In this document: positions 1 through 10,315 of the stretch, piece after piece
Numbering within the stretch: the first letter of the stretch is position 1
Layout of the letters: each line of letters starts with the position of its first letter
Source: Armigeres subalbatus
Taxonomy: Eukaryota; Arthropoda; Insecta; Diptera; Culicidae
Direction: 5' to 3'
Length of the DNA: 64,000 nucleotides
NCBI RefSeq assembly: GCF_024139115.2
Contig: NC_085140.1
Coordinates: forward strand, 433,441,240-433,505,239
Made by a program: the position numbers and the translations under genes
Notes under the pieces: generated by a model
Database searches by the model: none
What the model was told of the DNA's origin: nothing
What the model saw: the letters and a program-made list of their open reading frames with translations, nothing else

Positions 1-110
1 ACTGAAGACGACCATACAGTTGAGGTCGAAATACGATATGTAATATGATTTGGTGGAATTAAATGGAATTGTACTAAAACCGTCTCATGACAGTGAAATA
101 TTTCTTAAAT
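1..110 (+). mobile_element. MITE-family copy (truncated at window edge)
   Basis: This stretch carries ACTGAAGACGACC and GAGGTCGAAATACG, shared with copies near 1147-1290, 20997-21160 and, inverted, 12395-12535. The end TCTCATGACAGTGAA resembles the inverted-repeat end of the 21.0-kb copy. The left part lies outside the window. It has no coding capacity; the assignment rests on comparison with the complete foldback copy at 21.0 kb. Confidence 0.55.
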
Positions 111-1140
111 AGTTTCAGTCTTTTGAAATCTCTCATTTTCTTACCTGGCTTCATGGAAATGCGATGGTTTCCATCTTCTAGTCGGATACTAGTATTCCCT
201 GTGTCAGTTAATTTATGTAGTAAATGCATTAATTTATGAAGTAAATGTATCGTAGTTCAGCAAGTCAGTTAAATTGTTGAGACGTTCCGAAGTGGTGCAT
301 ATTTGCTTTTTCCGTCTACCGTTCTCGGAAAAGGCGGTTTTCCTCGTGTGATCTAGCCTTTCCCATTTTTGTTCCAAATGGAACTCGTTTTCGTACCACT
401 GCTTGAATCGAACTGGATGATGGTTGAATAACTGACAACAAATGATGCACATTGTTGTTTAAATGTTGGTTACTAGTCTTACTAACTACCAGTACCCATG
501 AAAGACAACATTGTTTCAGCGCGGTATTCTATGTTACCAACTATTATCATGTTTATTAAAAGCAGAATCATCATACAGAGTGTAGTTACTTGTCTGTCAT
601 AGACAATATTCACACTTTGGTATGAATAGGAGATTGAAGTGCAATAATTCTGTAATTTGAATACTGTATTTTGGTTGTATTGTCTATTTTGCCATCGATA
701 TTTGTCCAATGTTCTCTCTAACATCCTTTGCTATTTTTTTTCTATTATTCAAAGAATAGGTTTTAGGTTATAGTTGATTGAGGTTGCAAATTGCATATTT
801 GATGATAATTTATTTGGATGTAATCAGGAGGAAATTCACGGTATACATGGTTGCATATTAGTGAGATATCGAACGCAAAAATCATTAAATTTGTAACTGC
901 TATAACTTTCGATTCCCTAGATGAAAGATTTTGAAATTTTCATAGCAGACGCCTGGATATTATATCTTTCGAAAGGCGAGTTCAGAATGGATGGACATTT
1001 TTTTCGTTAATAATGGTCACAGACACACCGTGTAACTACGATGAGTGACTTTCAATTGCCCTAATTCCATTATTTTCTAGGGTTTCAACAAGTAAGGTCA
1101 AAAGCATAAACTATTAAAAAAAACGCCGTCAGCTCAAAAG
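111..1140. other. Unassigned AT-rich DNA
   Basis: I see no gene, array or element ends here. The short open frames on the minus strand at 234-452 and 482-724 match no family I recognise and have no supporting signals. A short direct duplication (AAAAGCATAAACTAT at about 1102 and 1136) lies at the right edge, just before the next MITE copy. Confidence 0.6.
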
Positions 1141-1146
1141 CATAAA

Positions 1147-1290
1147 CTATTTCAAGTCGAGTCAAGTACGAGATACTGAAGACGACCACACAGTTGAGGT
1201 CGAAATACGTATCTGCAAAGATATTGAAATATTTGGTAGAATTAAGTTAATTATGGAATTTGAGTCACAACAGACGTTTTAAAACAAGTG
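1147..1290 (+). mobile_element. MITE-family copy (degenerate)
   Basis: GAGTCAAGTACGAGA, ACTGAAGACGACCACACAG and GAGGTCGAAATACGTATCTG match the interior of the foldback element at 20997-21160 and the first 110 bases of the window. The long terminal inverted repeat of the 21.0-kb copy is not preserved, so this is a decayed copy. Confidence 0.6.
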
Positions 1291-1689
1291 CTCGTAAAAT
1301 TAATCAAAAGGTGTCAAAATACTTTCTAGCATATAATAACATTTAAACATTTTATATGCGCATGAGCATGGGATTTGCTTTCCAATCTCAATGTGCTCTA
1401 GTATTTCAAATGGTCGATACGACGTTGGCCACGTCCTCACGAATCGTTTGAAAATAAATGCAAAGCATAGAACAGTGTATCTTGTGCAGCGAAGATACGC
1501 ATTTAGCCGTGTGTCGCATGATTTTCGTCTGCATGAGCATCTTTCACTTTGGTTGTCTTGAACGCTCTTTGTGCAACGATGGTTATCCATATGGAAAAAG
1601 CATCATTTTAAGTCTGTTATAAATGTACAAAGAGCATCCTGATATTGCACAGCTCTGATGGAAACGGTATGAAAGCCCAGTTCCAGTTT
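1291..1689. other. Unassigned; right end shares a SINE-body motif
   Basis: There is no recognisable gene; the minus-strand frame at 1300-1590 matches nothing I know. The last 30 bases (GGAAACGGTATGAAAGCCC then CAGTTCCAGTTTTAGCG) resemble 24618-24655, just beside the tRNA-Ile-like SINE head at 24.7 kb. A fragment of that SINE body therefore probably lies here, abutting the foldback array. Confidence 0.4.
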
Positions 1690-2087
1690 TAGCGATTGGA
1701 CGAAAGAGTCATTTGGACGAAATGGTCATTTGCCCGAATAGGACATTTGACCGAATAGACGAGTGAGTGAGACGTCTCACTACCCACTTCGCACTACACA
1801 CTTTTCATAATGAGAAGTGAGAAATGAGGAATGAGAATTGAGACGTCTCTCTTCTCACTCCTAATTTCTCACTTCTCAAATGACCTATTCGGCCAAATGT
1901 CTTATTCGGCCAAATGTCCTATTCGGCCAAATGACCCTTTCGGCCAAACGACCCTTTCGGCCAAATTACCCTTTCGGCCAAATGACCCTCGCGCCAAATT
2001 ATTCTTTCGGCCAAATGACACTCTCGGCCTAGTGGCATTGAGCCAAATGGCTTTTGGCCTAAGGTTTCGGCCAAACGACCCTTCCCC
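1690..2087 (+). mobile_element. Foldback element of GGCCGAA family, short left arm and long right arm
   Basis: About four left-arm units (GACGAAAGAGTCATTTG type) precede a core with GAGTGAGACGTCTCACT and AGAAGTGAGAAATGAGG. The right arm then has about eleven reverse units, starting AAATGACCTATTCGGCC and ending CCAAACGACCCTTCCCC. The tip is the reverse complement of the left tip of the complete element at 21.97 kb. Reading inward from the tip, the variant order (AAACC, AAAGCCATTT, AATGCC) also matches that element. It lies against the 3' end of the retrotransposon relic on its right. The open frames on both strands (1831-2097 and 1902-2312) arise because a 17-bp unit without stops stays open in every phase. 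Confidence 0.75.
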
Positions 2088-2097
2088 GCTGCGATGA

Positions 2098-2395
2098 CCC
2101 GCTGGGCTCCAGTCTAATGCTTGTTTACAGATTTCGTTTCCGCCCCTACGTAGAGTGTGGCCGACCCAGCCCCACTTCCGATCCCGAATTTCTGTTGCTA
2201 TCGGCTTCTGGTGACAACGACGATGCAGCTCGTTGTTTGAGATCCAGTTGTAAGGCGACCAGGCCCGAAGGCATCTGTTAATGAACACCTGCAGCCGTTG
2301 AGTGTTCTCCACTAATATTCACCATGTTTCGCTAGCGTATAAAAGCACAGATTTCACGTTAGGGTTGGAAATTCGTGTTTTGGTGCGTTCACTTC
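2098..2395 (-). pseudogene. C-terminal end of non-LTR retrotransposon EN-RT polyprotein
   Basis: Read on the minus strand, this encodes TRISNPNVKSVLLYASETW, an in-frame stop, then NTQRLQVFINRCLRAW and RKWGWVGHTLRRGGNEICKQ. These are the typical post-RT C-terminal motifs of RTE/CFDP2-like EN-RT elements (VLLYGxETW, LQxFxNRCLR, RWIGHTLR). The frame joins the RT fragment at 2784-3343 once the intervening insertion is ignored. It is cut off at 2098 by the tip of the foldback element, which replaces the last residues. This is a dead copy. Confidence 0.8.
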
Positions 2396-2783
2396 CCGAG
2401 CAAAGTTCGAAAACATAATGAGGACATATAGAAAACATATTTTGATATTGATATCAAAATGAAATCATAATTTGTTTTCAAATATGAATCACCATGACTG
2501 ATTACATATTTTGATCTCATTTTGCTGTTGATTTCTAAATTGTATGATGTGACATCAAACTGTGTACTTATTTTGTTATTGGAACCAATGTCAAAATTAG
2601 TTTTTGATTTGCTCTCATCGATAGCAGGAATAGTTTTCGATTTGATGTCACAGTAAGATTTTTCTGCTGTAGATTTTGATCTTTTAACCGTTAAAACGAC
2701 CAAAAGGATATCAACCTGAGTTATCAAAATTAGGCGATTTCACTACAACAACATTGGTTATCGATTTGATCTCAAGCTTTGCT
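2396..2783. mobile_element. Probable MITE inserted in the retrotransposon
   Basis: This AT-rich segment splits the retrotransposon reading frame between NSQITR and the RTKTRIS continuation. Its ends are inverted (CGAGCAAAG at about 2396; CTTTGCTCG at about 2775-2783), giving terminal repeats of about 9-11 bp. It contains palindromic pieces such as TTGATATTGATATCAAA and TGATGTGACATCAAA. No transposase is present. The minus-strand frame at 2389-2727 lies within it and looks non-coding. I could not fix a target-site duplication. Confidence 0.55.
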
Positions 2784-3970
2784 CGTGTTATCTGGCTGTT
2801 TTTCCAGATATTTCTTAAACTCGCAAAGACAGTCTTTGCTTTCTTGATCCGTGGGCCTATATCGATCTTGGTACCGCCATCTGACGCCATTTGGCTACCA
2901 AGATATTGGAAGCTTTCAACATTCTCCACTGGCTTCCCGGCTACTGTGAAACTGGAAGGTGTCACCGATTTGGTTGTGTTGAAGTTGATGACTAAACCTG
3001 CCAAAGAGGAGCGCTCGGCAAGGTAGCTCATCGACCTCTGCGTATCAGAGCGCCGTTGGGCGAGAAGTGCAACGTCATCAGCCAATTTGAAGTTGTTTAG
3101 GTGCTCCATGGTTATAGGCTGCCATAACAGCCCGCGGTTTGGTTCACGGTCAATCGCATCTACCAGAATATCATCGATTACGATGAGGAACAGTAACGGT
3201 GATAGAATACATCCTTGCCTCACACCAGCTACGACCCGGATAGGGTCGAACAGGACCCCATTGTGCAGCACTCTACACGAAAAGGCCTCGTACTGTGCTT
3301 CGATGAGGCCGATGATTTTCTCAGGAACCACCTTGCGCCCCACATATTCTCGTGATTGAGACGGTCGAAAGCTTTTTCGTAGTCAATGAATACAAAGTAA
3401 AGGGACTCTTGGAATTCGTTGACCTGCTCCAAAATGATGCGGAGCGTGACAATATGGTCCACACAGGATCTTCCGGCACGGAATCCAGCCTGCTGCCGCC
3501 GGAGAGTCGCATCGATCTTTTCCTGAATCCGGGCTAGGATAATTTTGCATAGAACTTTGAGAACGGTTCACAGCAACATAATGCCTCGCCAGTTATCGCA
3601 TACAGTCAGGTCACCCTTTTTGGGCACCTTCACTAAGATACCTTGCATCCAGTCGACCCGGAAAGTTGCGGTGTCTCAGATATTACGAAATAAACGATGC
3701 AGTAGTTGAGCGGATGTCATGGGGCATCTCGGCTGATATGCGGTCGACCCCTGGGGCTTTATTCGATTTCATGCTTTGGATGGCTGTTTGAATCTCTAGC
3801 AGTGATGGAGCTTCGGTATTGACGCGTGTTATATGTCGGATCCTAGGTAGATCATGCCGAGGTGGTGATGGCGTAGCTGGCACTTGAAAAAGTTGTTCGA
3901 ATTGCTCGAACCAGCGTTTCAGGTGGTCAGTTGGGTCGGTCAATAACTGATCATTCGCGTCTTTCATTCA
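2784..3970 (-). pseudogene. Reverse transcriptase domain, RTE/CFDP2-like non-LTR retrotransposon (broken)
   Basis: Minus-strand translations give, in order, a linker (SMKSNKAPGVDRISAEM at about 3740-3790), CVDHIVTLRIILEQVNEFQ and VFIDYEKAFDRLNHENMW (about 3350-3460), VRQGCILSPLLFLIVIDD (about 3170-3230), and FKLADDVALLAQ (about 3060-3100) holding the catalytic A-D-D. VENVESFQYLGSQMASDGG then marks the thumb boundary. Frameshifts near 3343-3350 and 3570-3680 break the frame into pieces. The domain order is normal, and the EN domain lies upstream on the same strand. The clade name is from motif resemblance; the RT identity is firm. Confidence 0.9.
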
Positions 3971-4482
3971 TCTTCGCCCCGCTTAAGCGTCGTTAGATAT
4001 CGTAGAGGAGGCGAATCTCCCCGGTTGCGGCGGCTCTCTCTCCTTCGTCGGCAAGAGAGTCTGCCCACGCTCGCTTGTCCCGTCGACTTGAGCGTTTAAC
4101 TTCCTTCTCAAGAGCCGCGTATCGTTGACGGGCTATAACTTTGGCTCCTCTGGTTTTCGATCGCTCTATCGCGGCTTTGGCTTCTCTTCGCTCCTCTATC
4201 TTTCTCCAGGTCTCATCGGTGATCCATTGTTTTCTCTGGGTGCGTAGTTCGCCCAGATTGTTCTCGCTGGTGGCGATGAAGGCATTCTTGATGGCGGTTC
4301 ATTGGTCTTCCACGCTGCCACCTTCCGGAATATCTGCAGCACGCGTCTCCAGTTCTTCAACGAAGGACCGTTTCACTGTGGCATTTTCCAGTCCGTATGT
4401 GTTGAATCGTCGTCCAACTCTCTCCTCCTGCCGACGAATCCAAGCAATGCGCAGGCGTATTTTGCCGATGAGGAGGTGATGA
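3971..4482 (-). pseudogene. EN-RT linker region of the same retrotransposon (frame-broken)
   Basis: This is the region between the endonuclease and RT domains. Minus-strand frames give charged, arginine-rich sequence typical of the linker (for example RRREELDD-like sequence near 4410-4440 after an ENQNDHICIS-like segment near 4540-4570). Several stops and shifts interrupt it. The plus-strand frames at 4141-4479 and 4302-4568 are its antisense shadows. Confidence 0.7.
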
Positions 4483-5013
4483 TCAGACGCGATATCGGCC
4501 TACGTTTATTCCGTACATCAAGAAGGCTCCATTTCCATTTTTGGCTGATGCAGATGTGGTCGTTTTGATTTTCTGTAAAGTCGTCACGGGAGACCCACGT
4601 GACCTTGCGAACCGGTCGATGAGGGAAGAGCGATCCCCGATCACCATGTCGTTATTACCAAAAAATTCTGCGAACAGCTCTCCGTTTTCGCTAATTTCTC
4701 CGGGACCATGGCGTCCCATAATGCGCTCATGGTTCGAGTTGTCGGATCCGATCTTCGCATTGAAGTCGCCCAAACAGATCTTGATATCACCCTTCGGAAT
4801 TCTATCTACGACGGCATTGAGTTGACTGTAGAAGTTCTCTTTGTCTTGCAGATCGGCAGCATTGGTTGGCGCATAACATTGGATTACAGTAAGGTTTCGG
4901 ACCCGTGTTCTAAATCTGGCAACGATTATCCTTTCACTTATAGGTTCCCACTTCATGAGCGCAGAGTGTGCCTGAGCGCTTAGTAGGAAGGGAATTTTCA
5001 GCCGTATGTTCAT
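4483..5013 (-). pseudogene. Apurinic-type endonuclease domain of non-LTR retrotransposon
   Basis: The 176-residue frame carries NLTVIQCYAPTNAADLQDKE, VDRIPKGDIKICLGDFNAKI (the GDFNA motif of the EEP nuclease fold), then HERIMGRHGPGEISENGE and NNDMVIGDRSSLIDRF. These match the endonuclease half of RTE/CFDP2-like elements. In intact relatives a catalytic SDHH motif follows; here a frameshift after VTTLQKIK sends translation out of register, so the C-terminal catalytic part is lost from this frame. ATG at 5013 is only the first Met; homology may extend upstream. Confidence 0.88.
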
Positions 5014-5400
5014 TTCGGCCTAATGGCGCGCGAATGCACCGGCTTCGGGTTGTTGGGCATCATTGCATTGAACCGGAAGCTATCTCCACTCGAAATCTTT
5101 GGTCGGATCTTGGCACTCGTCTGGTCACCCGTTGAAGTGAAAAAGTGCGTAGGGCTTGAGCTGATCTATGGATATGCTGACCAGGTGAAAGCGTAGTGTT
5201 GGTAATGTAATAGCCTTCCACGGATGCGGGTCGTCGATATCGGGGCAGCTTCCGCCGTCGGGGGACTCCTCGTCGGAGTAGGATAGATTCGCCACCGGTG
5301 ACTATGTGAGTAGCTTGCGAGTACGTTGTGCGCTGAATGGCTAACAAAAGATGTGGTGCTAAATGGCACAAGGAAAATAAAAGGCTTAAGGGCTCAAGGC
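5014..5400 (-). pseudogene. 5' region of the same retrotransposon
   Basis: Continuous with the endonuclease domain on the minus strand. Frames such as 5060-5371 are rich in Arg, Ser and Pro (SILLRRGVPRRRKLPRY), resembling the basic N-terminal or leader part of such elements. I see no zinc knuckle or ORF1. The 5' boundary is unclear; similarity fades near 5370-5400. Confidence 0.5.
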
Positions 5401-5539
5401 TTTTGTGTACGCAAACAAAGGAGCCGAAGGGTTAAAAAGTTCAACCGAACATCGAAGAGAGGCACCGTGAAACGTGTCGTTCTGGGAGGAGTATATCTTT
5501 TACTGCCTATCCCTATAAGTCATACTGGAAGATTGTTCT

Positions 5540-6205
5540 AAGTTCTCCAAATTGTTCTGGAATTCAGATCGATTGGTCTACCAGGTCAACTACGCTCTGA
5601 ACTATACCGACGTCAACCCATCAATCTCACACATGTTCATAGAGCCTAGAAGTGTAGCTTGCAATTCAATCATACTTCTAACAGATGTTCTTGGTTCTCC
5701 AAACTGTCCAGGAGTTCAGATCAATTGCTCTGAATTCCGGAACAGTTTGGAGAACTTGGAACACCTGGTAGAGGCATGATTGAATTGCAAACTACACTCA
5801 TAGGCTCTATGGACATGTGTGAGCTTGATGGGCTTACGTCGGTGTGGTACAGAGCGTAGTTGACCTGGTAGACTGAATGATCTGAACTACGGAACAGTTT
5901 GGAGAACTTAGAATACTGGATAGCGACATGATTGAATTTCAAGTTATACACAAAGGCTATATGGATATTTGTGGGCTTGGTGGATTTACGTCGTAGTGGT
6001 ACAGAGCGTAGTTGATCTGGTAGACTGAATGATCTGAACTACGGAACAGTTTGGAGAACTTGGAACACTTGGATGATTGGATTGCAAGCTACATAGGCTT
6101 TATGGACATGTGCGGGTTTTATGGGTAGACGTCGGTGTGGTACAGAGCGTAGTTCACCTGGTAGATAAATTTATCTGAACTTCAAAACGATTTGGAGAAC
6201 CTGGA
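5540..6205. repeat. 152-bp tandem repeat with one inverted first unit
   Basis: Three direct units begin at TCTGAA near 5729, 5881 and 6033 (period 152), with a fourth start at about 6174. Shared blocks are CGGAACAGTTTGGAGAACTT, GATTGAATTGCAA, GGTACAGAGCGTAGTTGACC and TGGTAGACTGAATGATCTGA. A further unit at about 5540-5725 lies in the opposite orientation (AGTTCTCCAAATTGTTCTGG onward), forming a head-to-head palindrome centred near 5727. Near-identical peptides therefore appear on both strands (VYQVNYALN at 5552-5779 plus; VYQVNYALY at 5721-5951 minus), which shows these frames are not genes. Confidence 0.85.
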
Positions 6206-6312
6206 TTTTTTGTAGAAACAGTGTTTATATTACCATTACTGGGATATAGCGATTTGAATTTTAAGTTTCCTCCAAATCTGATCCCGGTATTCGTAGTGTC
6301 AAACTCATTTTA

Positions 6313-6450
6313 TTATAACTAGACCTGTGCGCCGGTCATATCATCGGCGGCGGCGGCGTGGTGGCCACTTTTGCCCCGGCGGCGGCGGCGTCACGGCGGC
6401 GCGCCGTTGACTTTTATCGGCGGCGGCGGCGGCGGCGTGAACCGGCGTGG
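6313..6450 (+). repeat. CGG-rich block A
   Basis: CTAGACCTGTGCGCCGG begins a GC-rich block with three CGG-rich runs, ending near GTGAACCGGCGTGG. It contrasts sharply with AT-rich flanks. The reverse complement of the same edge (GCGCACAGGTCTAATTATAA) ends block B at 12680, and AGACCTGTGCGC recurs at 30138. This is a dispersed repeat family of unknown class. Confidence 0.7.
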
Positions 6451-7040
6451 ATGAAAAAATAAAGTTTTTAAAAAATCAATTTTACCGCGGATTTTTGGAT
6501 TAACGCGGTTTGATTCACACGGTAGGAATCGCCCGTATAAAAACCGACTTCAGTGGATTAAAATTGCAATATTCTGCGTTTGCCGATCATCAAACAGCAC
6601 ATTCAAAATAGTCAATTGCCGGCGATACTAATCAATACCTGATTTCAAAATGTTATTTCAATTACCACTATTTTGTTACTCTTTGATTTTGATTATTCAA
6701 ATTTTAACAATAAATCCTGCTTCACTTTTTCGTGACCCTCAAGTGTTAAGAATTAGATGTCGGTGTAATAGAACAAATTTGTAATAACCTTTTTCAAAAG
6801 TTATTTAAAAAAAAATTAGGGTTTAGATACACTTCAGTCGTTTTGATCTCAAAATAACTAAGTTTCAGAAAAAATCTAATAATTTCTTGAAATTTGCCTA
6901 AATATGCCAACAAAGCTCTTGGTGGAGTTTCTGAAAGAATTTCTGGAGGAAACTATGATTTTTTTTCTCAGTAAATTTCATTAGGAATTCCTTCGTAAAA
7001 TCCTATGACAATGTCTGCAGAATTTTTCTATTTTAGAAAG
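6451..7040. repeat. AT-rich DNA grading into degenerate GGAATTCC-like repeats
   Basis: No gene. From about 6890 the sequence becomes a loose series of phrases such as GTTTCTGAAAGAATTTCTGG and ATTAGGAATTCC, the same style as 7300-8830. 6460-6880 is otherwise featureless. Confidence 0.55.
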
Positions 7041-7292
7041 AACTAGTCGACCCGGCAGACGTTGTCCTGCATAGTAGGCGAAAATGCCCATGCGAAATGT
7101 CCATACGAATCATAATTTTTAGTTTTTCACGATTTACTCAACCTAACCGTGATTTTCGCATAAGGAAATATCATATAAACCCGTCGGAAAGGATAACAAA
7201 CATATATGCTGAAGGAATGGAGAAAATCCATTCAGTCGTTTTCGAGTTATGCGGATACGAACACAGACCATTTTATTTTTATTATATAGATA
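7041..7292 (+). mobile_element. Dispersed retroposon-like repeat ending TTTTATTATATAGAT
   Basis: It starts ACTAGTCGACCCGGCAGACG and ends GAGTTATGCGGATACGAACA followed by CATTTTATTTTTATTATATAGAT. The same tail (CATTTTTATTATATAGAT) closes the element at 52002-52294, and sequences of this style are common in insect genomes. The frame at 7097-7336 is incidental. It could be a truncated LINE 3' end or a SINE; the class is not certain. Confidence 0.55.
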
Positions 7293-7470
7293 ATCCATTC
7301 AGGTTCTCTTTGGGAAATTCCTTTAGTAAAACATAAAATATTCCTTCAAGAATTTATTCGGAAATTTATTAAAAAATGAACTATTTTCTGATGGAATTCC
7401 TAAGAGTATTTTCTAAAGGACTTTCCGAGAAAATTCCTGAAGTAGTGTTGGAAAGTGTAGTAGGAACCTT
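7293..7470. repeat. Degenerate GGAATTCC-like repeat
   Basis: AT-rich phrases such as TTTGGGAAATTCC and GATGGAATTCCTAAG continue the quasi-repeat seen on both sides of the two retroelement fragments. Confidence 0.5.
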
Positions 7471-7956
7471 TTAAGACAATTTTGAGCAAATCCCCACAGA
7501 CATTTCGAAGCAATACCTAACAGTATTTCCAAAATGCATCAGCGGCTGCTTCCGCATCTTCCTCGATTGCACACCCCAGAGCCAACGTCCTGTTCCAGGT
7601 TCTCTGCAAGTTCTTTTGCTGGTCTCTCTTCCTGCATACGCACTACATGTCCAACCCACTGTAATCTGCCTTATCTTATCAATCTGCCTATGTCTGCATT
7701 TTTGTATACTTGGTTTAACACGTGGTTCATTCATTCATCTGCTCCATTTACCATTTTCCACCACGCTGCCAAGTATTGAGCACAGTATTTTCAACTCAAA
7801 CACTTTGAGAATTTGATAATCTGCATTTTTTAACGTCCATGATTCATGGCCGTACAGGACGACTGGACGAATCAACGATGTGTACAGAGCTAGTTTTGTC
7901 AGTGTCTGTAGGTAGCTTCGTGAAGTTAAAAAAGAATTTTCTGGAGGAATTTTCAA
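7471..7956 (-). pseudogene. C-terminal part of a non-LTR retrotransposon reverse transcriptase (in-frame stop)
   Basis: On the minus strand, LTKLALYTSLIRPVVLYGHE then SWTLKNADYQILKVFELKIL are the classic post-RT motifs (LYKTLIRPVLLYGSETWTL; VFERKIL). They continue into VENGKWSR, one stop codon at 7735-7737, and then in the same frame MNEPRVKPSIQ and VGWTCSAYAGRE, corresponding to the usual RWAGHVARM region. A single in-frame stop therefore separates the two frames. Upstream RT motifs are absent; the fragment sits inside the GGAATTCC-like repeat domain. Confidence 0.85.
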
Positions 7957-8835
7957 AGAAAACTACTTTAAGCAAATTCCCTGAGAAATTCTCTATTAAA
8001 TTGCTTAAAGTAGTTTTGGAAGAATTCCTATGGGAATTTCAGGAACAATTATTGTCAAGGAACTTGGTAAGGAACTCCTAGAGGAATTACAAAAACAAAA
8101 AAATTCCGAAGGAATATCAAATTGATTTTCAAAGAAATTCCAAAGCAAAATTCCGAAGCTGACAGAAATTTCCGAAGTAATCCGTTAATAAATTTCTGAA
8201 GGAGTTTTTAGAGATTTTGAATTTTGAAACAATTTCCTAAGAAACTAAGGAAACATTCTCTGTAGATATTTCAAAAAGAACGATTTTCAGAAGGTATATC
8301 CGAATTTCTGAACGAAGTCTTGACGGAATATCCAAAGGAATTTTCTGAGATATCTAAGACTGCCAGAAGTTTCTTCAGGAGTTACTTTGAAAAAAAAACC
8401 TGCAGGGACTTCTACGGATATTCCTTCAGGAACTTGTTCAGGAATTCTTAAGGAAATTTCGTCCTAGAACTTTTCAAGGAATTCCAAAAGAGTTCTTAGA
8501 AGAATTTCTTGAGGAATTTTCAGGAAAACACCTTAACGATATTCCCAAGGTTTTCTTAAACAAATTTCTGAAGGATTTTTTTCCGAACTAATTCCTGAGA
8601 GAAATTTCCGAATATAGCTGAGAGAATTTTCGAAAGACTTTCTGGAATTAGTTTCCGGAGGGAATTCCTGGACGAATCTCCATAGGATTTTTTAGAGAAT
8701 TACAAAAAAAATCCTGGAGAAATCTAGAAATTACTTCAGAAATACCAGTAGGCATTTCCTCTGAAATTCTATTAGAAATTTCTTCATAAATTCCTTTGAG
8801 AATTCCTTCGGAAATTCCTTCAAATATTTCTTAAG
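7957..8835. repeat. Degenerate GGAATTCC-like quasi-repeat array
   Basis: A long run of variants on the theme TTCCGAAGGAATTTCTGAAG, many containing GGAATT or AATTCC and spaced irregularly at multiples of about 12. The sequence is nearly self-complementary in composition, so the theme reads similarly on both strands. No stable unit length can be seen by eye. The frame at 7839-8081 is incidental. A more regular member of the theme is the 24-bp array at 30.24-30.66 kb. Confidence 0.65.
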
Positions 8836-8965
8836 AAATTCCTTTAGGGGTTGTCCATAATCCACGTAAACTCTTGAGGGGGAGGGGGTTCGAAAAAGTC
8901 TACGTCAGTCTACTAAGGGAAGCGGGGGTATACAAAAAGTCTACGTAGACTTTTTTTTCTTTTTT
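8836..8965 (+). mobile_element. MITE fragment, TTGTCCATAATCCACGT type
   Basis: GGGGTTGTCCATAATCCACG followed by a G-rich segment (GAGGGGGAGGGGG), then AGTCTACGTAGACTTTTTTT. The same theme (CCACGTAGACTTCAAGGGG, a G-rich segment, then CTACGTGGTTTGTGGG) occurs at 10787-10935. It is a foldback style common in mosquito genomes; here the right end is missing. Confidence 0.6.
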
Positions 8966-10250
8966 TTCGGAAAACATTTAATACAGCAGCTTTGTGCGGA
9001 GTTCACTTGTTTGATTTTTTTTTTCTATTTTTTCGTTTTTTTTGCAAGACTTTACCGAAATAATCTCTCGAATCTCTTATGGATTTCACTGAAGTAATAG
9101 TCTGAACTACGGCTTAAAATATCATGATTTTAACAGCAAATTCTTCTGTGTTGAGCACGAAAATTCTCCAAAATATTCTATAAAAAATTTTGAAAAAATT
9201 TCAAAATTTCCACTTGGATTACATTGATTACATTGTAGATTCTACTAAAATATCTTTTGATTTTCGGCAGGAACTTCTTTAGAAACTTAAAGTGATTCTT
9301 TAGAATTTCCACGGGGAATTATATCGCACTTCGACGAAAAATTATTTAGAAATTACAAAGGAAGCATTTTGGAATATCCAAGAAGAAGTCTTTAGAATTT
9401 CTAAAAGACATTCTTTGAAACTTGTAAGGGGAATTCTCCGAAATTTCCGTGAAAAATTCTTCAGAATTTCCACTGAAGATTTTCTGGGAAGTCCCCGGGA
9501 AATTTTACTTAATTTCTGAAATTCTTGGAATTTTCGCGAGGATTTCTTTGGACATACATATAAGCGAAATTCTTCGAAATTTAACGGCAGTTCTTAGGCA
9601 GTTCTAATGAAAATTCTTTGAAATTATCTATGGAAAAAGAAATTTTTGAAAACTTTCGCGAGAAATTATTTGAATTTACCACCAAAAACTATTTGAGTTT
9701 TCACAAAAAAAAATTGCAATTCTTGTAAGAAAGCATTAGTAATTTTCATGAAAATTTATTCTATTTTTTTATTATAAATTCACCACTAATTCAACTGAAA
9801 TCCTCCATAATTTCCACCGAAAATTATCTGGAAAACTCTTTGGAATGTCCATAGGATTTTTTTAAAATTTCTTCAGGAAATCGCTCCTACTTTGCAAGAG
9901 AAATGTCAAAATATCGTAGGAAACCTTTAGGATGGTTTCAACGAGAAATAATTCAAAATTTTCACGGAAAATTACTCGACATTTTAACGGGAAAACTTTT
10001 GGAATTTAGAAAAAAATCTTGAGATTTCAACAGAATGGAATTTTCAAGAAAAATATCGGAATTATCACGGAGAGTTCTTTGGAGTATTACCTGGAAACTT
10101 TGAAGGTTATAAATCGGGAAATTCTACGGAATTTCTACGACGAACTTTTCGGAATGTAGACTTGACGTTCTCGGAATTTCAATTCGAAATTCTGAAAATT
10201 CTTGGGTTTTCTACAAATTTGAACCGGCATGAAGAATTATAATTCAGATG
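8966..10250. repeat. Degenerate AT-rich quasi-repeat (AAATTCT / GGAAATT theme)
   Basis: Monotonous phrases of the form GGAAATTCTTCGAAATTTCC and TTTCCACGGGGAATT fill about 1.3 kb with no open frame over 60 codons. The theme is related to, but distinct from, the array at 7957-8835. No gene is seen. Confidence 0.6.
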
Positions 10251-10315
10251 CGTGACAGATTTTAAGCAGTGGCGCGCCTAGCCTATGCAAGTGCCGGTGG
10301 CGGTGGCGCACACCT
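10251..10315 (+). repeat. GC-rich relic related to CGG blocks
   Basis: GCAGTGGCGCGCC and GCCGGTGGCGGTGGCGCACA form a short GC-rich island between AT-rich stretches. It resembles blocks A and B in composition and in the GGCGCACA motif. Too short for firm assignment. Confidence 0.35.

Noticed and set aside
2337..2346. TATAAAAG as a promoter TATA box
   Set aside because: On the minus strand it lies within the coding relic of the retrotransposon C-terminus (LLYASETW), so it is fortuitous.
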